Assembly (NCBI GenBank): GCA_024036415.1
Contig: JAMWET010001638.1
Coordinates: 1-64,000 of the forward strand
Reading direction: 5' to 3'
Length of the DNA: 64,000 nucleotides
Source of the DNA: Prochilodus magdalenae
Taxonomy: Eukaryota; Chordata; Actinopteri; Characiformes; Prochilodontidae
Below are positions 47,150 through 59,335 of the stretch, one piece after another; the first letter of the stretch is position 1, and the number at the start of each line of letters is the position of its first letter. The notes beneath the pieces were generated by a model. The model saw only the letters and a program-made list of their open reading frames with translations, ran no database searches and was not told where the DNA came from. A program made the position numbers and the translations under genes.

Positions 47150-47605
47150 TAGACGTCTCGGTATGGAGCTGTAGAGGCTCCTACTGGTGTCCTTGAACAT
47201 CCTCACACAGTTCCTGCAGATGATGCGGTAGGGGTGGAGGTGGAGGGACACCAGGGCTTCTGGACGCGTGACAGCAAACCGTTCATCTCGGTGCTGACCA
47301 CGGTGCCTCCACACACGGATTCGTTGGGCGTCTCCACCAAGGCTAAAGCGGGACTCGTCACTGAAGATGACCCGCTGCCATTCTGAGTCACTCCATGACA
47401 GTCTGGTACGACACCACTGCAGTCTTTGGTGACGGTGACGTGGTGTTAAGGACAGTCGTGGTAACGGTCTGTGGGCATGTAGTCCTGCGTGGTGCAGCCG
47501 TCTGCCGATGGTGCTGCACTAACAGGAGGACTCATGGAGGACACCACTGCTCGCTGAGTGTCTGTAATGGTGGTGTTGGGTCGGTCAGGTACAGCGTTGG
47601 GTGTT
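47150..47605 (-). pseudogene. Internally deleted Tc1-like transposon, truncated
   Basis: The minus strand contains the RIRVWRHRGQHRDER motif and the same deletion junction as the copies at 12,471 and 62,795. Its C-terminal end is cut near 47,150, where a different sequence begins. Confidence 0.75.
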
Positions 47606-48085
47606 TATGTTCGGTGAGTGGTATCCCAGTGTGTAGTACTTCTCTAGGATCACTGACTGGACTCATCACCGAGGTCGTGAGAGTGTGCGGTCTGCAGCCG
47701 AGGTGGCGTGGTGGCTGTGACTCAGTCGGACGGAGCCGGACCGTGTGGTCAGTGGGACCGGGTTTATTGTAGGGTGGAGGGAACGGGAGCGCTGGGGTAT
47801 GATCCTGCTCCTTCCTGAGTGAAGGTTATTTTGGGCTGTGCATTAAACACCGCGGAGCTGAAACGGCTGGCTTCAGCCTGACCTACTTACAGACAGGTGG
47901 AGGCTGACAGATGTCCTGTTACTGAAACAACCCCCAGCACCCTCCACACACCCGCACCGCTCCTGCCCAGGACCGTCCCTCACACCCACTATTTTGCATG
48001 CTTGATCGCTTTATCACCACCTCCGCTCATCCCCTCTTCCTTTAGATCCTCATCTGAGGTACTCGCAGGACCAGTGTTAATAAAA
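47606..48085. other. Unique DNA before polypyrimidine tract
   Basis: No gene or repeat is recognised. A frame entering the tract (from 47,897) has no support. Confidence 0.35.
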
Positions 48086-48126
<41 letters not shown>

Positions 48127-48517
48127 CCCTCTCTCTCTCTTTCACTCTCTCTCTTTTCCTCCCTCTCTCTCTCTTTTACTCTCGCTCTCTCTCACTGGTC
48201 CCTCTCTTTCCCTCTTTCTCTGCTCTCTCTCTCCTTCTCTTTTTCCTTTCCCTGTCACTTTCCTCTCTCTCCGTTTTGCTCTCCCTTCGTTGTTTTGTTC
48301 TCCTGTTGTCTCTTGTCCCTCTTTCTTTTTCTTCTTTTCCTCCCTCTTCCTCTTTCTCCCTCACTCCTGTCTCTCTCCTTCTGTCCCCTTTTCTCTGTCA
48401 CTCTACTCTCTCTCCCTTTCCTTCTCCCTTCATTGTCTCTTTTTCCTTTTCCTCCTTTCCTCCCTCTCTCTCTCTCTTTCTCCCTTTTCTCTCTTCTCTG
48501 TTCCCTCTTTCTCCTCC

Positions 48518-48576
<59 letters not shown>

Positions 48577-48979
48577 TCTCCTGCTCTGTCTCTCTCTTTT
48601 TCTCTCTCTCTCTGCTCTCTCAATTTCTCTCCCCGCCCCTCTCTCTCTCTCTTCCCTTCTCTCTTTCTCTCTCTCTCTCTCTCTCCCCCTCCCTCTCTCC
48701 TGCTCTCTCTTTCTCTCTCTTTTTCTCTCTCTCTCTGCTCTCTCCCTTTCTCTCCCCGCCCCCCCTCTCTCTCTCCCTTTCCTTTTTCTTCCCTCTCTCT
48801 CTTTCCTCTCTCTCTCTCGCTCTCTCTTCCACCCCTCTTTCCTCTCTCTCTTTCCTCTCTCTCTCTCTCTCTCTCTCCCCCCTCTCTCTCTCTCCCTCTC
48901 TCTCCCTCTCTTCCTCTCTCTCTCTCTTTCTCTCTCTTTCTCTTTCTTTTCTCACTCTCTCTCTCTCTCTTCTCTCTCT

Positions 48980-49028
<49 letters not shown>

Positions 49029-49032
49029 CCTG

Positions 49033-49070
<38 letters not shown>

Positions 49071-49080
49071 TCTCTCTCTC

Positions 49081-49166
<86 letters not shown>

Positions 49167-49238
49167 TCTCTCTCCCCCCCCTCTCTCTTTCCTCTCTCTC
49201 TCTCTCTCTTTCCTCTCCCTCTCTCTCTCTCTCTCTCC

Positions 49239-49269
<31 letters not shown>

Positions 49270-49297
49270 TCCCTCTCTCCCTCTCTCTCTGTCTCTG
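48086..49297. repeat. 1.2-kb polypyrimidine (CT)-rich tract
   Basis: The plus strand is almost all C and T, with pure (CT)n runs, CCCCTC and TTTCC variants, and segmental duplications (for example about 48,540-48,640 against 48,670-48,760). It gives Ser/Leu-rich frames on one strand and Arg/Glu-rich frames on the other, none of them genes. Confidence 0.98.
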
Positions 49298-50340
49298 AGA
49301 TAAAGATAGCAGTGTGTGAAAGTGATAAGCAGGTGTAATGAAAGTTGATGTCGTTAAGGAAGATCTTACAGCAGCGAGATCACAGAACTAATTAGTTAGC
49401 GTGCGATCGGGCTCGGTATTAATTCCGGCTGACAGTCAGTCAGGTGAGGCGAGTGACTCAGGAGGTTTGCGCGTTCTCCCGAGGCTTCGCGAACAGCATG
49501 TAACAACCAACCTGATAAAATCATCCCTGATAATGAGTGACTCACACCAGAGCGCGCGGGTCTCATGCTTCCGAACAGACTGCATTAAACCGCGGCTGTT
49601 CCCTCACACACAGCCACAGTGTCGCTCATCCGCACCTCTGAGCCGTCCACGCGCCATTGAGCTGCAGACGTGCCATCCCTGCTGGACGGAGGGTGCTGGA
49701 TTTTCCCCATGCTCGTCTTCCTGCAGTGGGAACAGAGCCTCATGGGTTCGGTGACTCTGTAAGCTGCTGCCTCCGTCCAGCATGAAGGTTCGGATCACTC
49801 CTAGTGCTCCTCCAACAGCATGGTCAGGATTCCTGGCTTTGCCAACTTCAATCTCAGTTAGGGAGGCGGCACTTCCGCTTTTAGGCCGGACAGTCCGGAT
49901 TTACAACTTCCCGTCCTCCGTCCAGTGCAGACGCCTATTCGTCCTCTTTTTGGGATGAGCTATTTAAAATATTCGCTCCCCAACAATGCTATATGTGCCA
50001 TTGGCTCACGTCGGTGTTAAAAGACATATCTTGCATTTCATTGGTTTAACAAGGTCATGTGACATTGTGAGTCACCTACCGGCTAACCACAGGTCATCCC
50101 TCTAAATGCTAGTCACTTAGTGAGCTCCCGTCTGACTCACGAATGTCACCCATTCCAGCCAATTAGGTCAGTAAAGTGCTCATGTATGTGTTATATAGGT
50201 TAGGTTTTAATTTCATTCGGTTCTAGTATCGTTCCCAACTCCGCCCCCACCACCCCTTTATGATGTCTCCCTTTGGGGGTGGGATGTCCTCCTTTCCGGG
50301 ACTATGAAAGTGGCCACCCTAATCTTAGTACAGTCTGATC
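49298..50340. other. Unique DNA, no gene recognised
   Basis: Composition is mixed. A 117-aa plus frame at 49,401-49,754 overlaps a 64-aa minus frame, and neither shows a domain. Confidence 0.35.
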
Positions 50341-50610
50341 CTGGGACGCCTGTTTTAAAACTTTTTAATAAAATTAATTAAAAAATTTTTTTTAATAAAA
50401 ATAAAATTAATTTAAAAAAATGTTATTTGTCCAGATAATAATTTAATTTTTATATAAAACAGAAAAAAAAATTGGAAATAAAATTTTAGTAGGCAAAATC
50501 TTATATGTAGTTAAGAATTTAAGAATTTAATTTTAAAATTAGGAATTGTAAATTTATTTCTAGGCATTTTTTTATTAGGCCACTTTTTTTTCTCAATATA
50601 TTAGCAGAAA
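50341..50610. other. AT-rich block
   Basis: About 270 bp is dominated by A/T with TTTAATAAAA and AATTTAAAA words. It has no coding content. Confidence 0.8.
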
Positions 50611-51755
50611 AAAACGTTTGCTTATCTTAAGAAATGAGCTTGAGACGAGTCACATGATATATATAACATAGTGAGAAATTTAGGCTACCATAAATTCACC
50701 AATCTTTAAATTAGCTTAAAGTAAACTCAGGACTTTTAAGATATCCGCCAGATATAAGACACGTCCTCTTATAGACATAATTTTTTTTTGCAGTGAAAAT
50801 TTTCTCCATCTTCCGCAGGGGTGATGAGCCCACCTCGTCTGTTACCAAATTGCCCGCCCGCACATACCGGCGGACCCCTGCCTTTGCCCGTTCGCTCTCA
50901 ATCTCCACTGTGCGGACGGATGAGAATTTCCTATTCCGGTCCACACTCGGCGTTGTGACTCGCCTTCATCCACACAGTGTCACGACACTCACTGTTCCCC
51001 ATCTCGGCTCATTTCCATGTAAATGAATACGTATGTGGGTTCGGGAATATTGGCATGAATATTGAAATCAAGGGAGAAAATCAGGAGTGAGTGTGGTGAT
51101 TAATATCCGCAGGGGGGAGCGCCTCCATTTGTCGTCTACTTAGGCTTCAGAGTGCTTAAATGATTTTTTTTTTATTCATTGTGTGAGAATTATTATTATT
51201 ATTATTCCTCTCAGTTGGAAATGAATTATAAAGGGATGGAGTAAGCTGTTAATGTTGCTACCTTGCAACCATTGCTTAAATATGATAATAGCCTGGTGTC
51301 ATAGTCAGTGGGAGGGCACGCTACACTTTGCCGTTACGTTGTCTGTTGAATGAGTGATATTAAACTGAAGAACAATGCGGTGTCAGGATCCCGAAGGAAC
51401 ATCGGAGCTAAACTCCCTCATTTGCAGTTCCACCCGCACCTCGAATGTAAATCAGCCCAGACGTATAGTTGATGTTTGAAGTTTGCTTCTTTAGCAGACG
51501 TGCTTACATCATCCACTGTTGTGATAAATACCATAGTATAAGTATCTGTAAGAATGCCTACAGTGTCAGAACCCATGCTAGCAAGTCTCTAAACAGCTTA
51601 GCATGATTCAAAACAAATGCAAGATGATGAATGCAGATTGCACAATGCTAATTAGCCAATAAGCTTTACTGTGCATTAGCCTCGTAGCTCCCGTGCTATG
51701 ATTAAAGAAAAAGGCTTCAGATGCCAAACACAATTAATGTCCAAAGTTCGCCTCT
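50611..51755. other. Unique DNA, no gene recognised
   Basis: Composition is complex, with a short TTATTATTATTATT run near 51,192-51,206. The 77-aa frames here on opposite strands overlap and are not supported. Confidence 0.35.
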
Positions 51756-51759
51756 TCGA

Positions 51760-53090
51760 GCTAAAGAATAATGAAGGGGAAACTTAGCATTGCTAGCAAC
51801 CTCTGTTAGCTTTTTTGTTTTAGCATTAGGCTTTCATAAGGGCTTAGCATTGCTAGCAAACACAGTCAATTTTCTTTATAAGCGTAGGTGGCAACTACGG
51901 TTAGCATTTAGCAACCACGGTTAGCATTTCTGTTTTAGCATTAGGCATTTATAAGCATGGCTAGCAACCATGGTTAGCATTTTTGTTTTAGCATTAGGCA
52001 TTCATAAGCGTGGGTAGCAACCACATTTAGCATTTATGTTTTAGCATTAGGCATTTATAAGCATGGGTAGCGACTACGTAAGCATTTTTGTTTTAGCATT
52101 AGGCATTTATAAGCATGGGTAGCAACTACGGTTAGCATTTTTGTTTTAGGATTAGACTTTCATAAGTCCTTAGCATTGCTAGCAAACACAGTTAACTTTT
52201 TTTTTTATAAGCATAGGTGGCAACTACGGTTAGCATTTAGCAACCACGGTTAGCATTTTTGTTTTAGCATTAGGCATTTATAAGCATGGGTAGCGACTAC
52301 GGTTAGCATTTTTGTTTTAGGATTAGGCATTTATAAGTGTGGGTAGCAACCAGGGCTAGCATTTATGTTTTAGCATTAGGCTTTCATAAGGCCTTAGCAT
52401 TGCTAGCAAACACAGTTAACTTTTTTTTATAAGCGTAGGTGGCAACTACGGTTAGAATTTAGCAACCACGGTTAGCATTTTTGTTTTAGCATTAGGCATT
52501 TATAAGCATGGGTAGCAACTACGGTTAGCATTTTTGTTTTAGCATTAGGCATTTATAAGTGTGGGTAGCAACCATGGTTAGCATTTCTGTTTTAGCATTA
52601 GGCATTTATAAGCATGGGTAGCAACTATAGTTAGCATTTATGTTTTAGCATTAGGCATTTATAAGCATGGGTAGCAACTATGGTTGCATTTTTGTTTTAG
52701 CATTAGGCATTTATAAGCATGGGTAGCAACTACGGTTAGCATTTATGTTTTAGCATTAGGCTTTCATAAGGCCTTAGCATTGCTAGCAAACACAGTTAAC
52801 TTTTTTAGCGTAGGTAGCAACTACGGTTAGCATTTAGCAACCACGGTTAGCATTTAAGTTTTAGCATTAGGCATTTATAAGCATGGGTAGCAACTACGGT
52901 TAGCATTTTTGTTTTAGCATTAGGCATTCATAAGCGTGGATAGCAACCACGGTTAGCATTTCTATTTTAGCATTAGGCTTTCATAAGGCCTTAGCATTGC
53001 TAGCAATCATGCAAAGCTTTTTTTTTTAGCGTTAGGCTTTTGTAAGTATGGCTAGCAAACATTGTTAGCATTTTTTGTTAGCATTAGCCT
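51760..53090. repeat. 53-bp minisatellite with higher-order structure
   Basis: The basic unit contains GGTTAGCATTTTTGTTTTAG, CATTAGGCATTTATAAGCAT and GGGTAGCAACTAC. A second module with CCTTAGCATTGCTAGCAAAC recurs at about 51,843, 52,181, 52,392, 52,773 and 52,990, dividing the array into blocks of roughly 210-380 bp. Confidence 0.95.
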
Positions 53091-53209
53091 TCTAGAGGGC
53101 CTTTAGTGAGGTTGTTTGGGTTCAGTTAGCATGTTTAAGTATGTATTTGCATTATGATTGTTTCCTTTTATGAAAATATCTTCTAGTGAGATCTTCTTGA
53201 TCATTCCTG

Positions 53210-53400
53210 CTAGGGAAACCAGCATAGACCAGCATGTGTGTTTTGGATGCTGGTCAGCAGCGATGGAAGTTAATATGCTGGTCACCAGTAAAACCAGTGT
53301 ATGTTAGATTCTGGTATGCCGGTCAATTAGCATGACCCAGCTGGGTGACTAGCTAAACCAGCACGATACCAGCTTAAACCAACATGGACTGCTTTCAGAA
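53210..53400. repeat. Isolated copies of the 76-bp family
   Basis: One to two diverged units (AGACCAGCATGTGTGTTTTG, CTGGTCACCAGTAAAACCAG) lie 1 kb before the main array, followed by the ACCAGC-rich words GACCAGCT and GCTAAACCAGC. Confidence 0.8.
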
Positions 53401-54360
53401 CTTGCCTCCAAACTTGGCCTGCCAAAAACGGGGTAATCTGTAGATCTGATTTGTCATTCAAACCCGGTTTAGAGAAGCAGTGATGTGAAGTTCAAGGCAT
53501 CCCGCACCACTGCAAGTGCCCGACACTGTGAGGAATGGACCTGGCTGCTTTCAGAAGTGTTTTGTACTGACCACACGCCATCCATATTTGGAGTCCGAAG
53601 TTGTGTAGTCACTGCTGTTCTCCGAAAGCATTGAGACATTTGACAGAGCCGCACGTCTGGCAGTGTTATTAAATGCAGCGGCGGACCAAACACGCCCCAG
53701 AGTATACATGTAGAGACTTTGCACTTCTGGATTGGCAATACAGAGAGATATTTATTAGGGAATTGGAAATGACTGCGTTCGGCGACGGCCAACATACATA
53801 ATAAATGGCCCTATTTCTCGTGGTTGTTCCCCTCGAGCCACAGACGCATTCCTTCAGAGTGTAAGACAAATCACCGGCCCTTCAGGAACATGCGACCTGG
53901 CATATCTCTCCGGCGTCTGACCCTGGCATTCCCCTCAGACGCTGGCCACTACTAGAGACGAGGCTGCTCCAATTACTGTGCCCGCATGATAGGCCTGCTC
54001 TGACCCCCTTTTTAATTACGAGGGATTGGAAAAGGACTTGGGTGCAGGGAGACGTCCCCGCTGTTTGTTTAGACTTTACTCCAATGTGCCAAGATATGTG
54101 TTATGACAGGCGTGGCTCATTATCTGCGTATGGAGGGCGGGGACGTGATGATGCAGACTGGCAGGAAGGGCTTAGGGCTGACGGAGGGGACACGTAGCCC
54201 TGCTAGAGGCCGCTTGATCACCAGTGTTGCGGTTTTTGTCCAGTACCACTGAAAGCACTGCGAGATAGTGTCCGTGCTGAGGCACGCAGTACTGAGGCGC
54301 CACCTTACAGATATTCCCTTTCCTGTCAGACGTACAAGTGAAGTAATGTAGCTCAGAGTG
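53401..54360. other. Unique DNA, possible conserved noncoding block
   Basis: The composition is nonrepetitive, with CCAATTAC and TTTTTAATTACGAGG homeobox-like sites at about 53,970-54,025. A 108-aa minus frame at 53,469-53,795 has no recognised domain. Confidence 0.35.
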
Positions 54361-54364
54361 ATTC

Positions 54365-55925
54365 AGTAATGCTGGTCAGCTAGCGCTGTGTTTGGGATGT
54401 GCTGGTCACCAGTAAAACCAGTGTGTGCTGTGTTTAGGATGCTGGTATACTGGTCAGCAGCAATGGCCGTTAATATGCTGGTCACCAGTAAAACCAGTGT
54501 ATGCTGTGTTTAGGATGCTGGTACACTGGTCAGCAGCAATGGCCGTTAATATGCTGGTCACCAGTAAAACCAGTGTATGTTGTGTTCTGGATGCTGGTAT
54601 ACTGGTCAGCAGCTATGGACGTTAATATTCTGGTCACCAGTAAAACCAGTATATGTTGTGTTTAGGATGCTGGTATACTGGTCAGCAGCAATGGGCGTTA
54701 TAATGCTGGTCACCAGTAAAACCAGTGTATGCTGTGTTCTGGATGCTGGTATACTGGTCAGCAGCAATGCAAGTCAAAATGCTGGTCACCAGTAAAACCA
54801 GTATATGCTGTGTTTAGGATGCTGGTATACTGGTCAGCAGCTATGGACGTTAATATGCTGGTCACCAGTAAAACCAGTGTTTGCCGTGTTTAGGATGCTG
54901 GTATACTGGTCAGCAGCAATGGATGTTAATATTTTGGTTACCAGTAAAACCAGTATGTGCTTTGTTTAGGATGCTGGTATACTGGTCAGCAGCAATGAAA
55001 GTTAATATACTGGTCACCAGTAAAACCAGTATATGTTGTGTTTAGGATGCTGGTATACTGGTCAGCAGCAATGCAAGTCAAAATGCTGGTCATCAGTAAA
55101 ACCAGTGTATGCTGTGTTTAGGATGCTGGTATACTGGTCAGCAGCAATGGAAGTTAATATACTGGTCACCAGTAAAACCAGTGTATGCTGTGTTCTGGAT
55201 GCTGGTATACTGGTCAGCAGCAATGGAAGTTAATATGCTGGTCACCAGTAAAACCAGTGTTTGCTGTGTTTAGGATGCTGGTACACTGGTCAGCAGCAGT
55301 GGACGTTAATATGCTGGTCACCAGTAAAACCAGTATGTGCTTTGTTTAGGATGCTGGTACACTAGACAGCAGCAATGGACGTTAATATTCTGGTCACCAG
55401 TAAAACCAGTATATGTTGTGTTTAGGATATTCTGCAATGGACGTTCACCAGTAAAACCAGTATATGTTGTGTTTAGGATGCTGGTATACTGGTCAGCAGC
55501 AATGGAAGTCAAAATGCTTGTCACCAGTAAAACCAGTGTATGTTGTGTTTAGGATGCTGGTATACTGGTCAGCAGCTATGGACGTTAATATTCTGGTCAC
55601 CAGTAAAACCAGTATATGTTGTGTTTAGGATGCTGGTATACTGGTCAGCAGCAATGGACGTTAATATTCTGGTCACCAGTAAAACCAGTGTTTGCTGTGT
55701 TTAGGATGCTGGTATACTGGTCAGAAGCAATGGACGTTAATATGCTGGTCACCAGTAAAACCAGTATATGCTGTGTTTAGGATGCTGGTATACTGGTGAG
55801 CAGCAATGGAAGTTAATATACTGGTCACCAGTAAAACCAGTATATGTTGTGTTCTGGATGCTGGTATACTGGTCAGTAGCAATGGACGTTAATATGCTGC
55901 TCACCAGTAAAACCAGTAGTATGTG
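54365..55925. repeat. 76-bp minisatellite, main array
   Basis: About 20 units contain CTGGTCACCAGTAAAACCAG, TGTGTTTAGGATGCTGGTAT and ACTGGTCAGCAGCAATGG. Each unit holds near-palindromic TACTGGTCACCAGTA. Frames of 60-85 aa run through it by chance. Confidence 0.97.
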
Positions 55926-56454
55926 TATCTATGCATACATGCATGTGTTCACTGTTACGTGACCAGTGCAACTGACCCCCATGGAGCTCCTCAGACTGGT
56001 GATAAAGTGAGGCCTTCTGCTTGGCTAGCTTGCATGTCTGTCCATCACTTACAACCAAAGCGTGCAAAGTGCAGCTCCAGAGGCCCCGAGGTTATGAATT
56101 TGCAGGTGGATGCTGACAGAGCCATCTCTCTCTGGCTGCACGTAATCCCTCAGCCCACGAACAGCAACTCCACCAGGCCCCGCATCCGTCAGAGCTCAAG
56201 TAATTCATCCTCTGCCAGACAGCAGCAGCAGACTAGTGCTCTATCAGATGTTACTGATGAAAACCTGAAAATTGGAGAGGTGCGCGGCGGAACGCCACGA
56301 CACGTCTTTTTAGCAATGAGAGAAGAATCGCCGCTGATACAGGAGCCCGGCTGAGGCGTTACAGCGACAGCAGCCAGCCAAGACGTGCTCGGGGTCTGAA
56401 GTTAGCTTCTCTGCTTTTGAACTGGAGCTACGAGGCTAATGTTGCTAACAAGGC
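55926..56454. other. Unique DNA between array and SINE
   Basis: A 143-aa frame (55,923-56,354) begins inside the array and has no recognised domain. It is not called as a gene. Confidence 0.35.
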
Positions 56455-56700
56455 AGCCGTGGCCTGAAGGTTAGGGAGCCAGCCTTGTGATCAGAAGGTT
56501 CGATTCCCTGAGCCGACAGGACACGACGACTGAAGTGCCCTGGAGCAAGAAACCTAATCCCGAACTGCTTCCTGGGTGCGGTGGAAAGGGTGGCCCACTG
56601 CTCCAGGCAGTGTGCTCACGGCGCCCTGGTGCATGTTGGTGTTCCGCTGCACGGATGGGGTAAATGCAGAGGTCAAATTCCTCAGTGTGCAAATACGTGA
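56455..56700 (+). mobile_element. tRNA-derived SINE
   Basis: B box GGTTCGATTCCC (about 56,498-56,509), then GAAGTGCCCTGGAGCAAGAA, a GGTGCGGTGGAAAGGGTGGC body and a GGATGGGGTAAATGC tail. It belongs to the same family as 34,300-34,600 but is more diverged. Confidence 0.8.
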
Positions 56701-56734
56701 GGCTAAATGCTAATGAGAGCTAATTAGCCGCAAA

Positions 56735-57205
56735 GGAGATTAATATACTGGTCACCAGCAAAACCAGTATATGTTGGGTTTCGGATGCTGGTTTACTGGT
56801 TAGCTGCAGTGAAGTTTAATATACTGGTCACCAGCAAAACCAGTATATGTTGGGTTTAGGATACTGGTATACTGGTCACCAGCAAAACCAGCATATCTTG
56901 GGTTTTGGATGCTGGTTTACTGGTCAGCAGCAATGGAGTTTAATATACTGGTCACCAGTAAAACCAGCATATGTTGGGTTTCGGATGCTGGTATACTGGT
57001 CAGCAGCAAAGGTGTATAATATACTGGTCACCAGTAAAACCAGTATATGTTGGGTTTAGGGTACTGGTATACTGGTCAGCCGCGATGGAGTTTAATATAC
57101 TGGTCACCAGCAAAACCAGTATATGTTGGGTCTCGGATGCTGGTATACTGGTCAGCATGGTCATACTGTGTGACCAGCAAAACCAGCAACAGACCAGCAT
57201 GATGT
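56735..57205. repeat. 76-bp minisatellite, second array
   Basis: About six units of the same family show a consistent variant, TATATGTTGGGTTT(A/C)GG in place of TATGCTGTGTTTAGG. The two arrays therefore evolved separately. Confidence 0.95.
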
Positions 57206-57237
57206 TCTCCGTGAAAGCCTCTGCTTAGATGTGTGAG

Positions 57238-57352
57238 GGGAGTGCTGGGTCCACTGCTGGGTCCACTGCTGGGTGCACTGCTGGGTGCACTGCTGGGTGC
57301 ACTGCTGGGTGCACTGCTGGGTCCACTGCTGGGTCCACTGCTGGGTCCACAG
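57238..57352. repeat. 12-bp minisatellite (CTGCTGGGTSCA)n
   Basis: Nine to ten tandem units alternate between GTCCA and GTGCA variants. Confidence 0.95.
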
Positions 57353-59139
57353 CATTGCCACTCGCTTCTATAACCTAAGAGTAGCCCAAGCAGTTAGCAT
57401 TGTGCACAGGATATGAAGTGGTTAAAGCCGCCGCGCTGTCTCGCAGAAAGCTGTAAATAGGACTGCCAATTTGTATGAAGCTGGTAAAGTGGATCGGAAT
57501 GACGGATGAGCTGAAATATGCACAGAGCATGACTGATTCATGGCTAGAAGTGCCAGCACACACCTGTTTTGGCCCTTGAGAGAGCCAGGTTAGGGTACAG
57601 ACCTGTAATAATGGTGTAGGCTGTAATCCCTCAGGGCGCAGCTATGTACAGCGGGACTGAGCTGAGCGCAAGCCGTTGATAGACGAGCTCACGAGTCGTA
57701 GGAGTTGAGAATTATGACTATTCAGAGTTTATTATATGAGTAGATACTCAGGTACATAATAAGATTCCTGATGCATTACGTTTTGTTACATTTACAAACA
57801 GGTTCAGGTCTGTGCTTCCAAAAGATGTGGCAACAATGTAAACATATATATATATATATATATAATTTTTAAAAAATTCTACAAATATCTTCTTTTGTAC
57901 TTACAGCCTTAACTCCATCAAAATAGATTAAAAAAAAAAGTTTTGTGGTCAATAATGAAACAAGGACCTAATTTTAATGACCTTAGCTTATGATACACAC
58001 CTGTAACAGAATAAAACAATTAGACCGTTTGGTAGAGCATGTTTCTTGAACATTATTTCACCCCATTAGACTTATTTTTGATACATGAAGTTACGTCATT
58101 CTGCTCATCAAAACCAGTAAAACTGTAATATGCCGATAACATATGCCTACCTTTTGAAAATTCCACCTAAACCAAACCACATGTGTGGAGTAAGTTACTT
58201 GCTGCCTTCTTCCTCAATGGACGAGAACAGTAAAGGTGTATCTAAAAGACTCTGAAAAGACTTAGCGCCCTCTAGTGGATTCATTTAGTCTAACACACCT
58301 CTTCCGATTGGTAGAGATGGCGCAATCAGGTTGAGGAGTGAGTTCAGCACCTTCTCCATTAAATTATAGTGACTCAAAGAGCAAATCATAGTGCTCTACC
58401 AAACAGTTGAGAAGAGCGTTAAAGGGTTACAAATGTGGTCTGAGTTTAATTCTTTCCATAGAATTTCCCAACTTGTTTCGGTAAGCTAGGTAGCTTCATC
58501 TTCTAAGGCCCAGGGCTTCAAATCTGGACCTGGAATCCAGCTTCCAGTCCTGGATTTTGCTCTTGCTGGAAATCAAGGGAACGGTTATGTGATTGATTGG
58601 TCTGTAGTAGTCCCAGACCTACCAAGGACTAGGATATTTGAAGACCCCTGGTCGGAGGGACAGTTCTCTCCTGTGGCCTATCCTGCTTGACCACTGGTTG
58701 CTGGAAACCGCGAAAACAGTGTTGGAAGTAAGGCGGTGTAATGGGGCAGTACACACTTATCTCCCCTTCGTCTGCGGTAGGAGTACAGCCACCTGCTGTC
58801 AGGCAGAAATGAAGCCATATGTCTTGAGATGGAGTGAAGGCTCAGAAGAAAAAAACTCCCAGAGACAACCTGTTACTGCTTTACCGTGCTGGAATGCTAC
58901 GGGTTTTTAGCGTGCAAGGGGTTCAGGAAAGGAATTCCAGCTCATCCCTGCTGGAAAGAAACAAAAACAGCCCAGACCAGCGTGGAAAAGTCCGGCTTGT
59001 GCAGGCCTGGTGTTCCTCTAGCTGCTTCGGTACCAGCATCCAAAAAACACTTGGATTAGCCGGCCTCTCCGGGTGTTTCTAGCAGGGAAGGACTTTCTGG
59101 CATTGCTAGAACCATCTTGAAGCCTGTTCCTCAATGCAA
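57353..59139. other. Unique DNA, no gene recognised
   Basis: AT-rich DNA gives way to ordinary composition. The frames at 58,638-58,910 and 58,834-59,082 lack domains and overlap. Confidence 0.35.
57844..57866. repeat. (TA)n microsatellite
   Basis: Eleven or so TA units precede an A/T-rich stretch. Confidence 0.9.
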
Positions 59140-59335
59140 CACTTTCCAAAGAGCTGCTGCCCCATGTAGGAGACTGGGGTTTGATTCCCGATCCGGGTGA
59201 ATATGCTGGGCTGCACCAGTAAGAGTCCTTGGGCAAAACTCCTAACACTACAGTAACCGTATATCTGTAATATGATTAGCCTTGTGAGTTGCTCTGGATA
59301 AGAGCCTCAGCTAAATGCCTTAAACGTAATGTATA
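59140..59335 (+). mobile_element. SINE of the CTCTGGATAAGAGC-tail type
   Basis: B-box-like GGTTTGATTCCCGA is followed by GAGTCCTTGGGCAAAACTCC and the tail GCTCTGGATAAGAGCCTCAG, then CTAAATGCC. This tail is widespread among teleost SINEs. Confidence 0.8.

Noticed and set aside
47897..49303. 468-aa Ser/Leu-rich frame and 257-aa Arg/Glu-rich antisense frame
   Set aside because: They are a by-product of the polypyrimidine tract, which is open in several frames at once.
54365..55925. CRISPR-like direct repeats
   Set aside because: The units are contiguous tandem repeats with no unique spacers, and the genome is eukaryotic.
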